A DNA stretch of 51,432 nucleotides, from assembly GCA_001775055.1 (NCBI GenBank), contig MFBU01000005.1:80492-131923 (forward strand), in the 5' to 3' direction. Under the pieces are notes generated by a model. That model saw only the letters and a program-made list of their open reading frames with translations. It was not told the DNA's origin and did no database searches. Each line of letters opens with the position of its first letter. Position 1 is the stretch's first letter. This document shows, piece by piece, positions 41,602 through 50,385 of this stretch. Position numbers and translations under genes: made by a program. The stretch is from Candidatus Curtissbacteria bacterium RIFCSPLOWO2_02_41_11 (GTDB taxonomy: Bacteria; Patescibacteriota; Microgenomatia; Curtissbacterales; GWA2-41-24).

Positions 41602-41889
41602 TTGACTTTGTCAGAACAGGATGATTATCAGAGTTTAATGTCCGATCTAGTTAAAAAGCAGATGGTGATGCTTGGGCCCGGAGTGGCTTTATCAAAGGCA
41701 AGAAGCGTTGGCGCTTTGACTGTCGCAAACGACGGCCAGGTGAGTGCAGTTAGCGGCGATCCCCATCAGGCCCTAGAGCAGCTCTCGGGCGAATTTATGA
41801 AGCTATCCGGACAAATTGCCAATGCAACTTTGGCGTCACTGCTTGAGCAATATCCGGCTATTAAAAACCGCAGTCTTAATAATAGTTAA
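41602..41889 (+). CDS. Small protein, unknown, upstream of the histidine kinase
   Basis: 95 aa ORF, 5 bp before the kinase ORF. Confidence 0.6.
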   Translation: MTLSEQDDYQSLMSDLVKKQMVMLGPGVALSKARSVGALTVANDGQVSAVSGDPHQALEQLSGEFMKLSGQIANATLASLLEQYPAIKNRSLNNS

Positions 41890-41894
41890 AAGTT

Positions 41895-43637
41895 ATGGAC
41901 ACAACAGTTACTTTGGCGATTGTAATGGTGATAGGTACGGTTGCCGGCATTTTGGGTTATTATTTTGAGCGGCAAAAATTTAACAAGGAACTTGCTCGCG
42001 GGAAGATACGCGAAGAAGAACTGGCAAGAAAGGCTTACGAAACGATCATTTTAAAGGAAATCGGTGACAGAATCGGTTATTCACTTGACGCGGCCAAAAT
42101 TATTGAAATCATCAGCGGTTCTTTAGGCAGGCTTCTGCCGTTTTCGACTGTTTCCTATATGATTTTGAACGAGAAAGGAGAAAAAATCATTTTTTCCTGC
42201 ATGGTTGCAGAAACAATCAGTCCGGCTTTTGTCGATGATGTTAGGACCAAAATGCTGGCGGCATTTTCCGAAATGGCTCAAAAACCATTTAACAAAAGCG
42301 ACTTGGATGAGAGTGTTAGGGGGGTGATTTTGGATGAAGAGTTGACGGATTTAGTCGGTTCTTACTTTAACTTACCGATTGTCATTTCCGGTAAACTTGC
42401 CGGAATCATCAACGTTGCCGCCAGAGAAAAGGAGCTCTATAACCAAGAGAACACGGAAGTTTTGTACCGAATCGCCAGGCAAGCTTCCGAGGCTGTTTCC
42501 AAACTTAATGAAGTTTTGGAAAACGAAAAGGCCAGACTTTCACAGGCAGTGCAGGCTCTTTCCGACGGTCTGATGATGGTTGATGAAAATTATCAATTGG
42601 TTCTTGCCAACAGAAAGCTCAGTCAAATTTTGGGGATTGTTCAAAGCCCAACAATTTTTGACATTGCGGGTGCCATGTCCGGTCATTTAGATTTGAGAAC
42701 AAAAGTAGAGGAAGCGCTTGCTGCCGAAACAGAGATTTTGCCTCAAGAGATAGTGGTTTCCGATAAGGTTTTGCAAGTTGTGGCCTCCCGCGTTTTAGAT
42801 AAAAAAACGCAAAAGCCCATAGGCGTAGTAGTCTTATTTCATGATGTGACAGATGCCAAAGCGCTGGAACAATTAAGACGTGATTTTAGCGCCATGATGG
42901 TCCATGAGCTAAGATCTCCTTTAACCAGTATCAGATCAACGGTTGAGCTTTTAAAAACCGACTTGGCCAAATTAAAAGAGGAGGATGTTGCGAAATATCT
43001 CTCAAGTGTGGATATTACCTCACAAACTATGCTTGAACTCGTTAATGACCTTTTGGATGTTGCCAAACTTGAGGCCGGTAAGTTCGATGTAATCTGCGAA
43101 AACGGTGAGTTGGATGAGGCAGTTAGCGAAAGGGTCCAAAATTATAAACCTCTAGCCGCCTCCAAGGGTTTGAAACTAACACTGGAAATTGAAGAAAATT
43201 TACCGCAGGCTTATTTTGATAAAATTCGCATCAAACAAGTTCTTAACAACTTGCTTTCCAACGCCATTAAATACACCCAAACTGGCGAAATTAAGGTTAA
43301 AGTGAAAAGAGAGATAATTGATAATGTTTTAGTTGGTATTTTGGTAAGTATTTCCGATACCGGTATCGGCATTAATCCTGATCAAATAGACTTGCTCTTT
43401 TCAAAATTTGGCCAGCTTGCGGCCGGTAGAAACAAGGCCGGGCTTAAAAGTTCGGGGCTGGGGCTTTATATTGCTCACGGAATTGTTGAGGCTTGGAATG
43501 GTAAGATCTGGGCCAAATCCGAAGGAGAGGGCATGGGCAGTACTTTTTACTTTACGGTGCCAATTAGCATGGAGCGGCAAAAGACAGTTGGCAAACAAGA
43601 TGCGGTCTTTACCGGTAGTAAAGTTGCTCATGCTTGA
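41895..43637 (+). CDS. Sensor histidine kinase (TM, GAF-like, PAS, HisKA, HATPase)
   Basis: MVHELRSPLTSIRSTVELLKTDL H-box, NNLLSNAIKYTQTGEIKV N-box, SDTGIGINPDQIDLLFSKF, SSGLGLYIAHGIVEAWNGKIWAKSEGEGMGSTFYFTVP. Confidence 0.95.
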   Translation: MDTTVTLAIVMVIGTVAGILGYYFERQKFNKELARGKIREEELARKAYETIILKEIGDRIGYSLDAAKIIEIISGSLGRLLPFSTVSYMILNEKGEKIIFSCMVAETISPAFVDDVRTKMLAAFSEMAQKPFNKSDLDESVRGVILDEELTDLVGSYFNLPIVISGKLAGIINVAAREKELYNQENTEVLYRIARQASEAVSKLNEVLENEKARLSQAVQALSDGLMMVDENYQLVLANRKLSQILGIVQSPTIFDIAGAMSGHLDLRTKVEEALAAETEILPQEIVVSDKVLQVVASRVLDKKTQKPIGVVVLFHDVTDAKALEQLRRDFSAMMVHELRSPLTSIRSTVELLKTDLAKLKEEDVAKYLSSVDITSQTMLELVNDLLDVAKLEAGKFDVICENGELDEAVSERVQNYKPLAASKGLKLTLEIEENLPQAYFDKIRIKQVLNNLLSNAIKYTQTGEIKVKVKREIIDNVLVGILVSISDTGIGINPDQIDLLFSKFGQLAAGRNKAGLKSSGLGLYIAHGIVEAWNGKIWAKSEGEGMGSTFYFTVPISMERQKTVGKQDAVFTGSKVAHA

Positions 43638-43675
43638 ATTAAGTCATATAATTAAAGCAGTAAAATAATTAAATC

Positions 43676-44059
43676 ATGGCGAAAATAATCATTGTTGAGG
43701 ACGACAAAACAATTGCCGAAATTTACAAGCAAAAGATTGAAGAGGGTGGCCATACGGTTGAGGTTGCCGAGGACGTATCGGCAGTTGCTACCATTACGGC
43801 TGCCAAACCCAATCTGGTAATCTTGGACATCTTGATGCCTAAAGTTAATGGTCTTGATATTCTTCGGGAAATTAAAGCCAATGTAGAGACTAGCGCAATT
43901 CCGGTTCTTTTATTGACCAATGTAGCCGAAGATGCCAGTGTTGCCCGCGGTCTTGAATACGGCGCTTACGGTTATCTTTTAAAATCAGAAACAACCCCCG
44001 ATCAAATCCTGCCAAGAGTCGCCAGAACACTTGAAGAGACTAGCCCGCCGACTCCTTAA
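43676..44059 (+). CDS. Single-domain response regulator
   Basis: KIIIVEDDKTIAEIYKQKIEEGG...LVILDILMPKVNGLDILREIK. Confidence 0.93.
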   Translation: MAKIIIVEDDKTIAEIYKQKIEEGGHTVEVAEDVSAVATITAAKPNLVILDILMPKVNGLDILREIKANVETSAIPVLLLTNVAEDASVARGLEYGAYGYLLKSETTPDQILPRVARTLEETSPPTP

Positions 44060-44064
44060 AGATT

Positions 44065-44457
44065 ATGGCAAAAATCATCATTGTTGAAGACGATTTAAAA
44101 GTTGCCAATATTTATAAAAATCGTCTAATCGAAGATGGCCATCAGATCGAAATTGCCGCAGATTTCCAGGCAGCGGATTTAATCGCGCGCGAAAAACCGG
44201 ATTTGGTTCTTCTGGACATTTTAATGCCTAAGGTTAATGGTCTGACAATACTTCGGGAGGTTAAGGCGCAGAGTCAACTTGCCGACATTCCCATTTTGGT
44301 TTTGACCAACATTGAGGATGCATCTGAAGTGCAACAGGCAATTGAGTTGGGAGCAAGCGGCTATCTTGTTAAAGCGGATACCAGCCTAGATTTACTCTCC
44401 CAAAAAGTTAACGAAGTCTTGTCATCAGGAGCTATTGCCAGTGGCGTGAAAGCTTAG
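44065..44457 (+). CDS. Single-domain response regulator (tandem paralog)
   Basis: KIIIVEDDLKVANIYKNRLIEDG...LVLLDILMPKVNGLTILREVK. Confidence 0.93.
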   Translation: MAKIIIVEDDLKVANIYKNRLIEDGHQIEIAADFQAADLIAREKPDLVLLDILMPKVNGLTILREVKAQSQLADIPILVLTNIEDASEVQQAIELGASGYLVKADTSLDLLSQKVNEVLSSGAIASGVKA

Positions 44458-44470
44458 AACAAAAGGTAAC

Positions 44471-44500
44471 TTGACTTTGTAATTATCAATCAAATACAAT
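44471..44500 (+). promoter_or_regulatory. Sigma-70-like promoter for the RRM gene
   Basis: TTGACT - 18 bp - TACAAT; long 5' UTR to ATG 44614. Confidence 0.45.
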
Positions 44501-44613
44501 TTGATTAATTACTACCACTAAATCTACGCGCTAATGTTTCTTTCCCAAAAAATCAAGAAGTGACTCAAAATATATACATGTTAGTGATACAGAAAGGAAG
44601 GTGATTTTAAAAA

Positions 44614-44880
44614 ATGGCTGCTAAATTATTTGTAGGTAGTTTGCCCTTTGCTACGACCAGCGACCAACTGCGGGAAATGTTTGCCAAAGCCGGCCAAGTG
44701 GTTGAGGCTAATGTGGTTACCGATAAAATGACCGGCAGGTCTCGCGGTTTTGGTTTTGTGGAGATGGCAAGTGACGAAGATGCCAAGAAGGCAATTAGTC
44801 AGTTAAATGGTAGTGAAATTGATGGTAGAAAGATTTTTGTTTCTGAAGCTCGTCCGCAGGCCCCGAGAGATAATCAATAA
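44614..44880 (+). CDS. RNA-binding protein, RRM domain
   Basis: KLFVGSLPFATTSDQLREMFAKAGQVVEANVVTDKMTGRSRGFGFVEMAS. Confidence 0.96.
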   Translation: MAAKLFVGSLPFATTSDQLREMFAKAGQVVEANVVTDKMTGRSRGFGFVEMASDEDAKKAISQLNGSEIDGRKIFVSEARPQAPRDNQ

Positions 44881-44968
44881 TCACGGTTGACAACTGACAC
44901 TTGACAATTGACCATCATGGAAACACCTCCGAGGTGTGCGAAGTATTCCTCGGGGGCGAAGTAATTTC

Positions 44969-46066
44969 TTAAACTTCGATAATTTCATCAATTAGTTTGC
45001 CTAAAACTTTGGCACGGCCGTTTTTGATGACAATAAGATCTTCAATTCTGATACCGCCCCAAGGAAAATAAAGCCCTGGTTCAACGGAAAAGACCATTCC
45101 ATTGGTTAGTAGTTGGTCGTTAGTAGTTGGTAGACCTGACCGCAGGTGGGGAGTCTCATGTACATCCAAACCTATGCCATGACCAAGCCCATGTAAAAAA
45201 TACTCGTCCAGATTGTGCTTCTTAAAATAATCATTGGCTGCATCGTAAACATTCGAGACTTTGATACCGCTGGTAATTATTTCGATTGCCATTTTTTGAG
45301 CATTTAAGACGTGTTGGTAAATATGGTGATATCTGCCATCGGTGTGTCCAATAAATACCACTCGGGAAAGATCGGCGCAATAATCTTTGTATTTGGCACC
45401 AAAGTCAAAAAGCAAAACATCACCCTTTGTGACCTTGCTGTTGCCGGTGACATAGTGGGGTAGTCCGGCGTTTCTTCCTGCTGCGACAATACCCTCAAAG
45501 GCAAGTCCGTTGGCGCCGAGTGACTTGATAATGCTGGCTAATTTTTCGGCAATTTCAACCTCTGTTTGGCCGACTTTAATGGTTTTGATGAGTTCATTGA
45601 AGGCTTTTTGAGAAATGATCTGGGCTTTTTCGATTCTTTTGACTTCATCTTCAGTTTTGATAATTCGCAGATCTTCGATAAGGTTCTTGGTGGCAATTAG
45701 TCTTACCTTCTTTAAAACTTTTTTAAATTCTTTTAGTTCCGCGACTTTTAAGTCATTCTCTTCGAAACCTATTCGTTTGGCCTTTTTAAATAATTTCGCA
45801 GAAGATTCAAAAATTTGGTTTCTTTCGGCGACAATTTTAATTTTGAGATTACGGCTTTTAACTCTTGCAGCTTCATTCTGATAAATCCTGGCCGTGATAA
45901 GTGTAGGTGAAGGATCAAAAACAAGAATTGCTTCGCGCTCAGCCGGCAAGACGCCTTTGAAGCCGGTTAGATAAAAAATATTGGTCGGATTGGTGACGAT
46001 AAAACCGTCAAGATTATTTTCTTTGAGGAACTTTTTGAAAGCTAAGAGGTTGTTTTGATCATTCAT
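44969..46066 (-). CDS. Xaa-Pro aminopeptidase (M24, PepP/PepQ-like)
   Basis: GLPHYVTGNSKVTKGDVLLFDFGAKYKDYCADLSRV, HGLGHGIGLDVHETPHLR, FSVEPGLYFPWGGIRIEDL. Confidence 0.95.
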   Translation of the reverse strand: MNDQNNLLAFKKFLKENNLDGFIVTNPTNIFYLTGFKGVLPAEREAILVFDPSPTLITARIYQNEAARVKSRNLKIKIVAERNQIFESSAKLFKKAKRIGFEENDLKVAELKEFKKVLKKVRLIATKNLIEDLRIIKTEDEVKRIEKAQIISQKAFNELIKTIKVGQTEVEIAEKLASIIKSLGANGLAFEGIVAAGRNAGLPHYVTGNSKVTKGDVLLFDFGAKYKDYCADLSRVVFIGHTDGRYHHIYQHVLNAQKMAIEIITSGIKVSNVYDAANDYFKKHNLDEYFLHGLGHGIGLDVHETPHLRSGLPTTNDQLLTNGMVFSVEPGLYFPWGGIRIEDLIVIKNGRAKVLGKLIDEIIEV

Positions 46067-46140
46067 TAGTTCGAAGAATTATATCTCAAATCACCTAGTG
46101 GATGGCAACATCTTAAGAAGTTTGATACACTATCATTATT

Positions 46141-47016
46141 ATGGAAGGTGTGGAAGGTGGAAAAGGCGAACACGGGTTGATTGGCCGTTGGTTGAGAAAG
46201 CCAGCCACTAGACGTTCCATTTTAAAAGCAGGGGGTTCTGTCGCAGGTGGTGGTTTACTTACTTGGGGTCTCCACGCACTGGGAGTCCGCAAAGATACTT
46301 TTAGAGATAAGGAGGTTCAAATTGAGGACCCTGCCGTTGATCCTTTTGCCGGTTTATCCGATCAGGAAAGAAAGATGGCCGAGGGGTTTGTTCAAAAAGA
46401 ATTGGCGCAACTGAAAGAACGAGAAGATACCCCAGCTAAACTTAAGTTAGTCAACGACTATCAAGGGCAAATTGAAGAAGCAGCTCAAGCAGCCGGCTTT
46501 TCTTCAAAACTTTCCAAAGGTGTAGCTTTTGTCGAAAACAATGGTGATCCACAGGCAGTCGCCGAAAGCGGTGCTGCCGGAATTTATATGTTAAAACCCG
46601 ATGCTGCCAGTGATGCGGGAATTAGCCCCGAAGAACGCCTCATCCCCGAAAAAAATATTGAAGGCGGCAATGGCTATTTGGCGCAAAACTTAGAGCGTTT
46701 TGGCAGAGTTGATTTGGCCATATTGTCTCACCATTTAGGTCCGGGTACCGTCTATGATATGGTGCGCGCCTATATTAAAAGGGTAAGGGGAGTAGAATTG
46801 GGGGATATCAGAAACGAAACTGATGTGGATAAAGCCAGTATGATGAAGGACGCTTATCTTGGTGAAATTGCAACTTCCAAAATTGCCGTTTTTAAATTGC
46901 TTTCAGAACCAGAGTCGGTTGCCAAAATACCCTCGGAAGCAAAAGCCGAGGAGCCCGAGCGTTATCTTTATAGAGTAATTGCCGCCTCCGATTTTGTTAA
47001 CCAACAAACTGCCTAA
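46141..47016 (+). CDS. Exported lytic-transglycosylase-like protein with twin-arginine-type signal
   Basis: ATRRSILKAGGSVAGGGLLTWGLHALG; AAQAAGFSSKLSKGVAFVENNGDPQAVAESGAAGIYMLKPDAA (SLT-like). Confidence 0.7.
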   Translation: MEGVEGGKGEHGLIGRWLRKPATRRSILKAGGSVAGGGLLTWGLHALGVRKDTFRDKEVQIEDPAVDPFAGLSDQERKMAEGFVQKELAQLKEREDTPAKLKLVNDYQGQIEEAAQAAGFSSKLSKGVAFVENNGDPQAVAESGAAGIYMLKPDAASDAGISPEERLIPEKNIEGGNGYLAQNLERFGRVDLAILSHHLGPGTVYDMVRAYIKRVRGVELGDIRNETDVDKASMMKDAYLGEIATSKIAVFKLLSEPESVAKIPSEAKAEEPERYLYRVIAASDFVNQQTA

Positions 47017-47151
47017 AATCAAAAGTTCCACCTCGGTCATTCCACCTCGGGGGTGAAAACCCAGAGGTGTTGGAGAAGAAAGAAGTTTCCAACCAAATTC
47101 TGCATGGGTGGCAGGAATCCAACCTGCAGTTTTGCCTACCCGCTGCACTTG

Positions 47152-47223
47152 CAGGGCCTAGAGGAGTCGAACCCCTACGAACGGTTTTGGAGACCGTCAT
47201 GCTACCATTAACATCAAGGCCCT
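47152..47223 (-). tRNA. tRNA-Trp (CCA)
   Basis: AGGGCCT/AGGCCCT acceptor, ACGGT-CTCCAAA-ACCGT anticodon arm, AGGGG-TTCGACT-CCTCT T arm. Confidence 0.93.
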
Positions 47224-47346
47224 AAATTTCTGCTAATTATATCAAGAAATAGGATAATTTTCTGTTTTAAAATCTTAAAAGGTCAGACCTTATAGTGGGT
47301 TGTTGGGACAACCAGTCTGGAACTTCGAGGCAGTTGTTGAGGTTAT

Positions 47347-47511
47347 TTAAATCTTTATCTCTTTGTGTTCCGTTACCTTTCTACAATGTCTGCAGAATTT
47401 TTTAAGCAGGAGTTTTTCTTTAGTATTTTCGGGATTTTTGGCCGTGGTGTAATTACGGCTTTTACAAACCGGACACTCGAGTTGGATTAGGATGCGTTTG
47501 GATTTGGCCAT
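47347..47511 (-). CDS. rpmG: Ribosomal protein L33
   Basis: [54 protein letters not shown]; two CxxC motifs; below the ORF-track length cutoff. Confidence 0.93.
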   Translation of the reverse strand: MAKSKRILIQLECPVCKSRNYTTAKNPENTKEKLLLKKFCRHCRKVTEHKEIKI

Positions 47512-47516
47512 GTTTT

Positions 47517-47575
47517 CAGTTAGTAGTTGGTAGTTAGTAGTTGATAGACCTCATAGAACACGTAGTGAGTAGTTT
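47517..47575. repeat. 7-bp array, TAGTTGG/TAGTTAG units
   Basis: cagttagtagttggtagttagtagttgatag. Confidence 0.85.
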
Positions 47576-47577
47576 AC

Positions 47578-47937
47578 TTAATTGTTGAGCTTTTTGACAA
47601 GTCCGAAAAGCATTTTCGAAATTTCTATGCCATCTTGGTAAGCTTGATTAAATTGATTTTCTTTAAGGTAGTGGAGCTTTTTGGCGATATGTAAACATGT
47701 AATTGTTTCTCGCAACGAGCCTATTGAATCATGGATGAACCGCTTGAAATCTTTTTGTGTGGATCGGCCGGAGCCTTCTGCAATATTAAGGGCGATCGAA
47801 ACGGCAGCTCTTCTGAGTTGTGATTGAAGACCGAATCTTTCTTCGAACGGAAATTTTTTGCTGATTTCGTAAATTAGTTCTATAAAATCAAGCGACTTTT
47901 GCCAAACTGTAAGCTTTTCAAAATTAAATGAGTCCAT
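47578..47937 (-). CDS. Four-helix bundle protein (S23/Avd-like family)
   Basis: FNFEKLTVWQKSLDFIELIYEISKKFPFEERFGLQSQLRRAAVSIALNIAEGSGR. Confidence 0.92.
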   Translation of the reverse strand: MDSFNFEKLTVWQKSLDFIELIYEISKKFPFEERFGLQSQLRRAAVSIALNIAEGSGRSTQKDFKRFIHDSIGSLRETITCLHIAKKLHYLKENQFNQAYQDGIEISKMLFGLVKKLNN

Positions 47938-47960
47938 ATCTACTATCTACCATCTACTAA

Positions 47961-49232
47961 CTACGGACTGATCGTGAAGCGGTATGTTCCTCTTTTAATT
48001 TGCCAGGAGCCACCGGGGCCGGAGGAGAATTGGGCAGAGGCTAGGCCAGAATCATAATCCAATGATGCAGAATTTCTGATAATTAATTGTTTGGCTACTA
48101 AGGCTGTGACTTTGGCATTATTGCGCATTTCGGCGGTGCCATCCAGAGCATAAAAAATGGCATTGACACCTCTATTTCGAATTGAAATTGCTTGGTTTGG
48201 ATCCGTTGATGTAGTCACAGCCAGGATGTAGCCTTTAGGGGTGGCATTGGTTGATTGAAGTTCACCATCGTTTCTCACAGTTATAGTTCCATCTGCAATC
48301 AATACACTGCCATTGGAACCAAAATTATCATTAAGCTTTAAAACGGCCGAATTGTGGACTTCAACGTCGCCAGTCACATAAATCGGCCCGTCCATGGTAA
48401 CGTAAGCGCTGTTGGCAAGCTCCAGTTTGCCGACTAATTTTCGGGGGCCAAGATTGTGCACACCGCCGTCGTATTTGCAAAGTCCGGCAGGACAATTAGT
48501 TGTACCGCCCGCCTCTGCTTGGTTTTTCCAATACTGATAGTCAACAGTTGGCATTTCGGAAGCCGGCTGGTTTTGGTATTTAGTGCCCGTTACAGTCGGA
48601 TCGGGAGTGGTGATTGTGCCGACCGTGTAGGCATCGCCGTCAATTTTTGATGAGCCCGAGCCGCTAATACTGACCCCGGATTTATTTGAATAGACAGTAC
48701 CGGTAATTAACGCGCTGTTTTCCATACTTACTCCTCCGGTTCCAACCTCGACCGCGTAGCGGAAGGCGATACTTTCTGCAGAAATCAGAACATCAACTTT
48801 TAACGTGCGTTTAGCACGGGGATTTGTTTTATTGGGGATGTAACCGGTGGAGGTAATAGTTTTTAATTGTGGGTTGGGGGGATTTTTTTCTTGGACAGTA
48901 GTTGTGAAGGAACCGATTGTACCAACGGTTACTTCGGTGACGCCAGTACCTGTATAAGATCCGGCAGTTTCGTTGAGTTTGAAAATGGCATAGTCAATGC
49001 CGGCTTCGGCCAAATTCGTTGCCTGTTCGCGAAGAATCGAGTTTGATCCAAAGCGCAAAAAACCGGCAACTCTGGCAAAAAGGGCGGCAGATATAACTAA
49101 GATTACCGCCAAAAAAATGATGGCGATGATCATCATTTGCCCACTGGCGAATTGAAAACTAGAAACATTAAACTTTAAACTAAATAATTTTTGTTTCTGG
49201 TTTCCAGTTTCTTGTTTCTGGTTAATTTTCAT
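47961..49232 (-). CDS. PilX-like type IV pilus-associated protein
   Basis: SGQMMIIAIIFLAVILVISAALFARVAGFLRFGS...QATNLAEAGIDYAIFKLNETAGSYTGTG. Confidence 0.75.
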   Translation of the reverse strand: MKINQKQETGNQKQKLFSLKFNVSSFQFASGQMMIIAIIFLAVILVISAALFARVAGFLRFGSNSILREQATNLAEAGIDYAIFKLNETAGSYTGTGVTEVTVGTIGSFTTTVQEKNPPNPQLKTITSTGYIPNKTNPRAKRTLKVDVLISAESIAFRYAVEVGTGGVSMENSALITGTVYSNKSGVSISGSGSSKIDGDAYTVGTITTPDPTVTGTKYQNQPASEMPTVDYQYWKNQAEAGGTTNCPAGLCKYDGGVHNLGPRKLVGKLELANSAYVTMDGPIYVTGDVEVHNSAVLKLNDNFGSNGSVLIADGTITVRNDGELQSTNATPKGYILAVTTSTDPNQAISIRNRGVNAIFYALDGTAEMRNNAKVTALVAKQLIIRNSASLDYDSGLASAQFSSGPGGSWQIKRGTYRFTISP

Positions 49233-49852
49233 TTATTCCTCAACACCGCCTTGGAAGTTTGACTTGAAGTAATTGTTTTACCGCCTGAGTTGGCACTGGT
49301 AGTAAGGTTAATCATAACTTGTGATGTTGAGCTCGGATTGGCATCGTCGTCATAATTAAATGTTAAATCAGAGATATCAGTGGCGATGATTTTTTCGATT
49401 GCCTGGCGAAAACTGCCAGCTCCAGGAATGATTTTTTTGACAAGTTTGGTATTATCGCTGGCATCTCTTTTGTAAATAATAAAATCATAATCAGAACCTG
49501 CAGGCTGGAAGAGTTCGCCGCTTGAGTCAATCGGCCAGATTTGCAGGATGACGACAGTATTATCCGAGGTGCTATCAGGTGGACAGAGGGCGCAAGTAGC
49601 AACGACGGCTTGACCTTCTCGAATCTGGTTGACCATTTCATCAAGTGCCAGTCTGTTTTGGCTGGCAACATCAATAGAAGTATTTTGAGTGGAAAAAAGC
49701 CTTGAATGGGCAAAATAGACTGCTGCGACCAGAATTGAAACCAGACCGATTATGGAAAAAGCAATGAGTAACTCAATGAGGGTAAGGCCAGGGCGCCTTT
49801 GGCGCCAGTTGGTAGATAGTAGTTGGTAGTTGGTAGTTGGTTTATTTTTCAT
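49229..49852 (-). CDS. Type IV prepilin-like protein (PilW-like)
   Basis: RRPGLTLIELLIAFSIIGLVSILVAAVYF; array-encoded leader PTTNYQLLSTNW. Confidence 0.88.
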   Translation of the reverse strand: MKNKPTTNYQLLSTNWRQRRPGLTLIELLIAFSIIGLVSILVAAVYFAHSRLFSTQNTSIDVASQNRLALDEMVNQIREGQAVVATCALCPPDSTSDNTVVILQIWPIDSSGELFQPAGSDYDFIIYKRDASDNTKLVKKIIPGAGSFRQAIEKIIATDISDLTFNYDDDANPSSTSQVMINLTTSANSGGKTITSSQTSKAVLRNK

Positions 49853-49900
49853 TCTATTAATTATTGACTGTGAACTATTGACTACAAACCAATAGGTTTG

Positions 49901-50368
49901 TCATAGTCCATTTTCCGAGATTAAGGTTTCTATTTTTATTTCTTGAGGCGCAGTATTTTCAGTCCAATTTACCTTGATCAATACCTGTTTGATTTTGGTA
50001 CTTGACTCATAATCATCAAGGGTTTTGATGGCTGAGGCTGAGGGCAGTTTTGCAAGGTCAGGTTCTTGGACGATATCGATATTACAGCCAGTAGGCGATG
50101 GACAAGTTGGCAGTGAGGCAAAAGCAGTGTTTCTTAAATTTTCAATTTGGCGGCTGGCAATTTTGGTGGCAATACCTTGCAAATTGCCTTTTCTGGTGGT
50201 TCTGAAAGTGCCGGAAGCAGTCAAAAGAATGACTATCATCGCCAAAATAAATACTAGTGAGAGGGCAATTTCGATGAGGGTAAATCCAGGTTTTGACAAT
50301 TGACAATTTTTATCAAAATTCTTTCGAGTTTCCTGTTTCCTGTTAACAGTTCGCCAAAGCGAGGGCAT
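49901..50368 (-). CDS. Type IV prepilin-like protein (PilV-like)
   Basis: SKPGFTLIEIALSLVFILAMIVILLTASGTF. Confidence 0.88.
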   Translation of the reverse strand: MPSLWRTVNRKQETRKNFDKNCQLSKPGFTLIEIALSLVFILAMIVILLTASGTFRTTRKGNLQGIATKIASRQIENLRNTAFASLPTCPSPTGCNIDIVQEPDLAKLPSASAIKTLDDYESSTKIKQVLIKVNWTENTAPQEIKIETLISENGL

Positions 50369-50385
50369 TAATTTTATTTTAGCAA

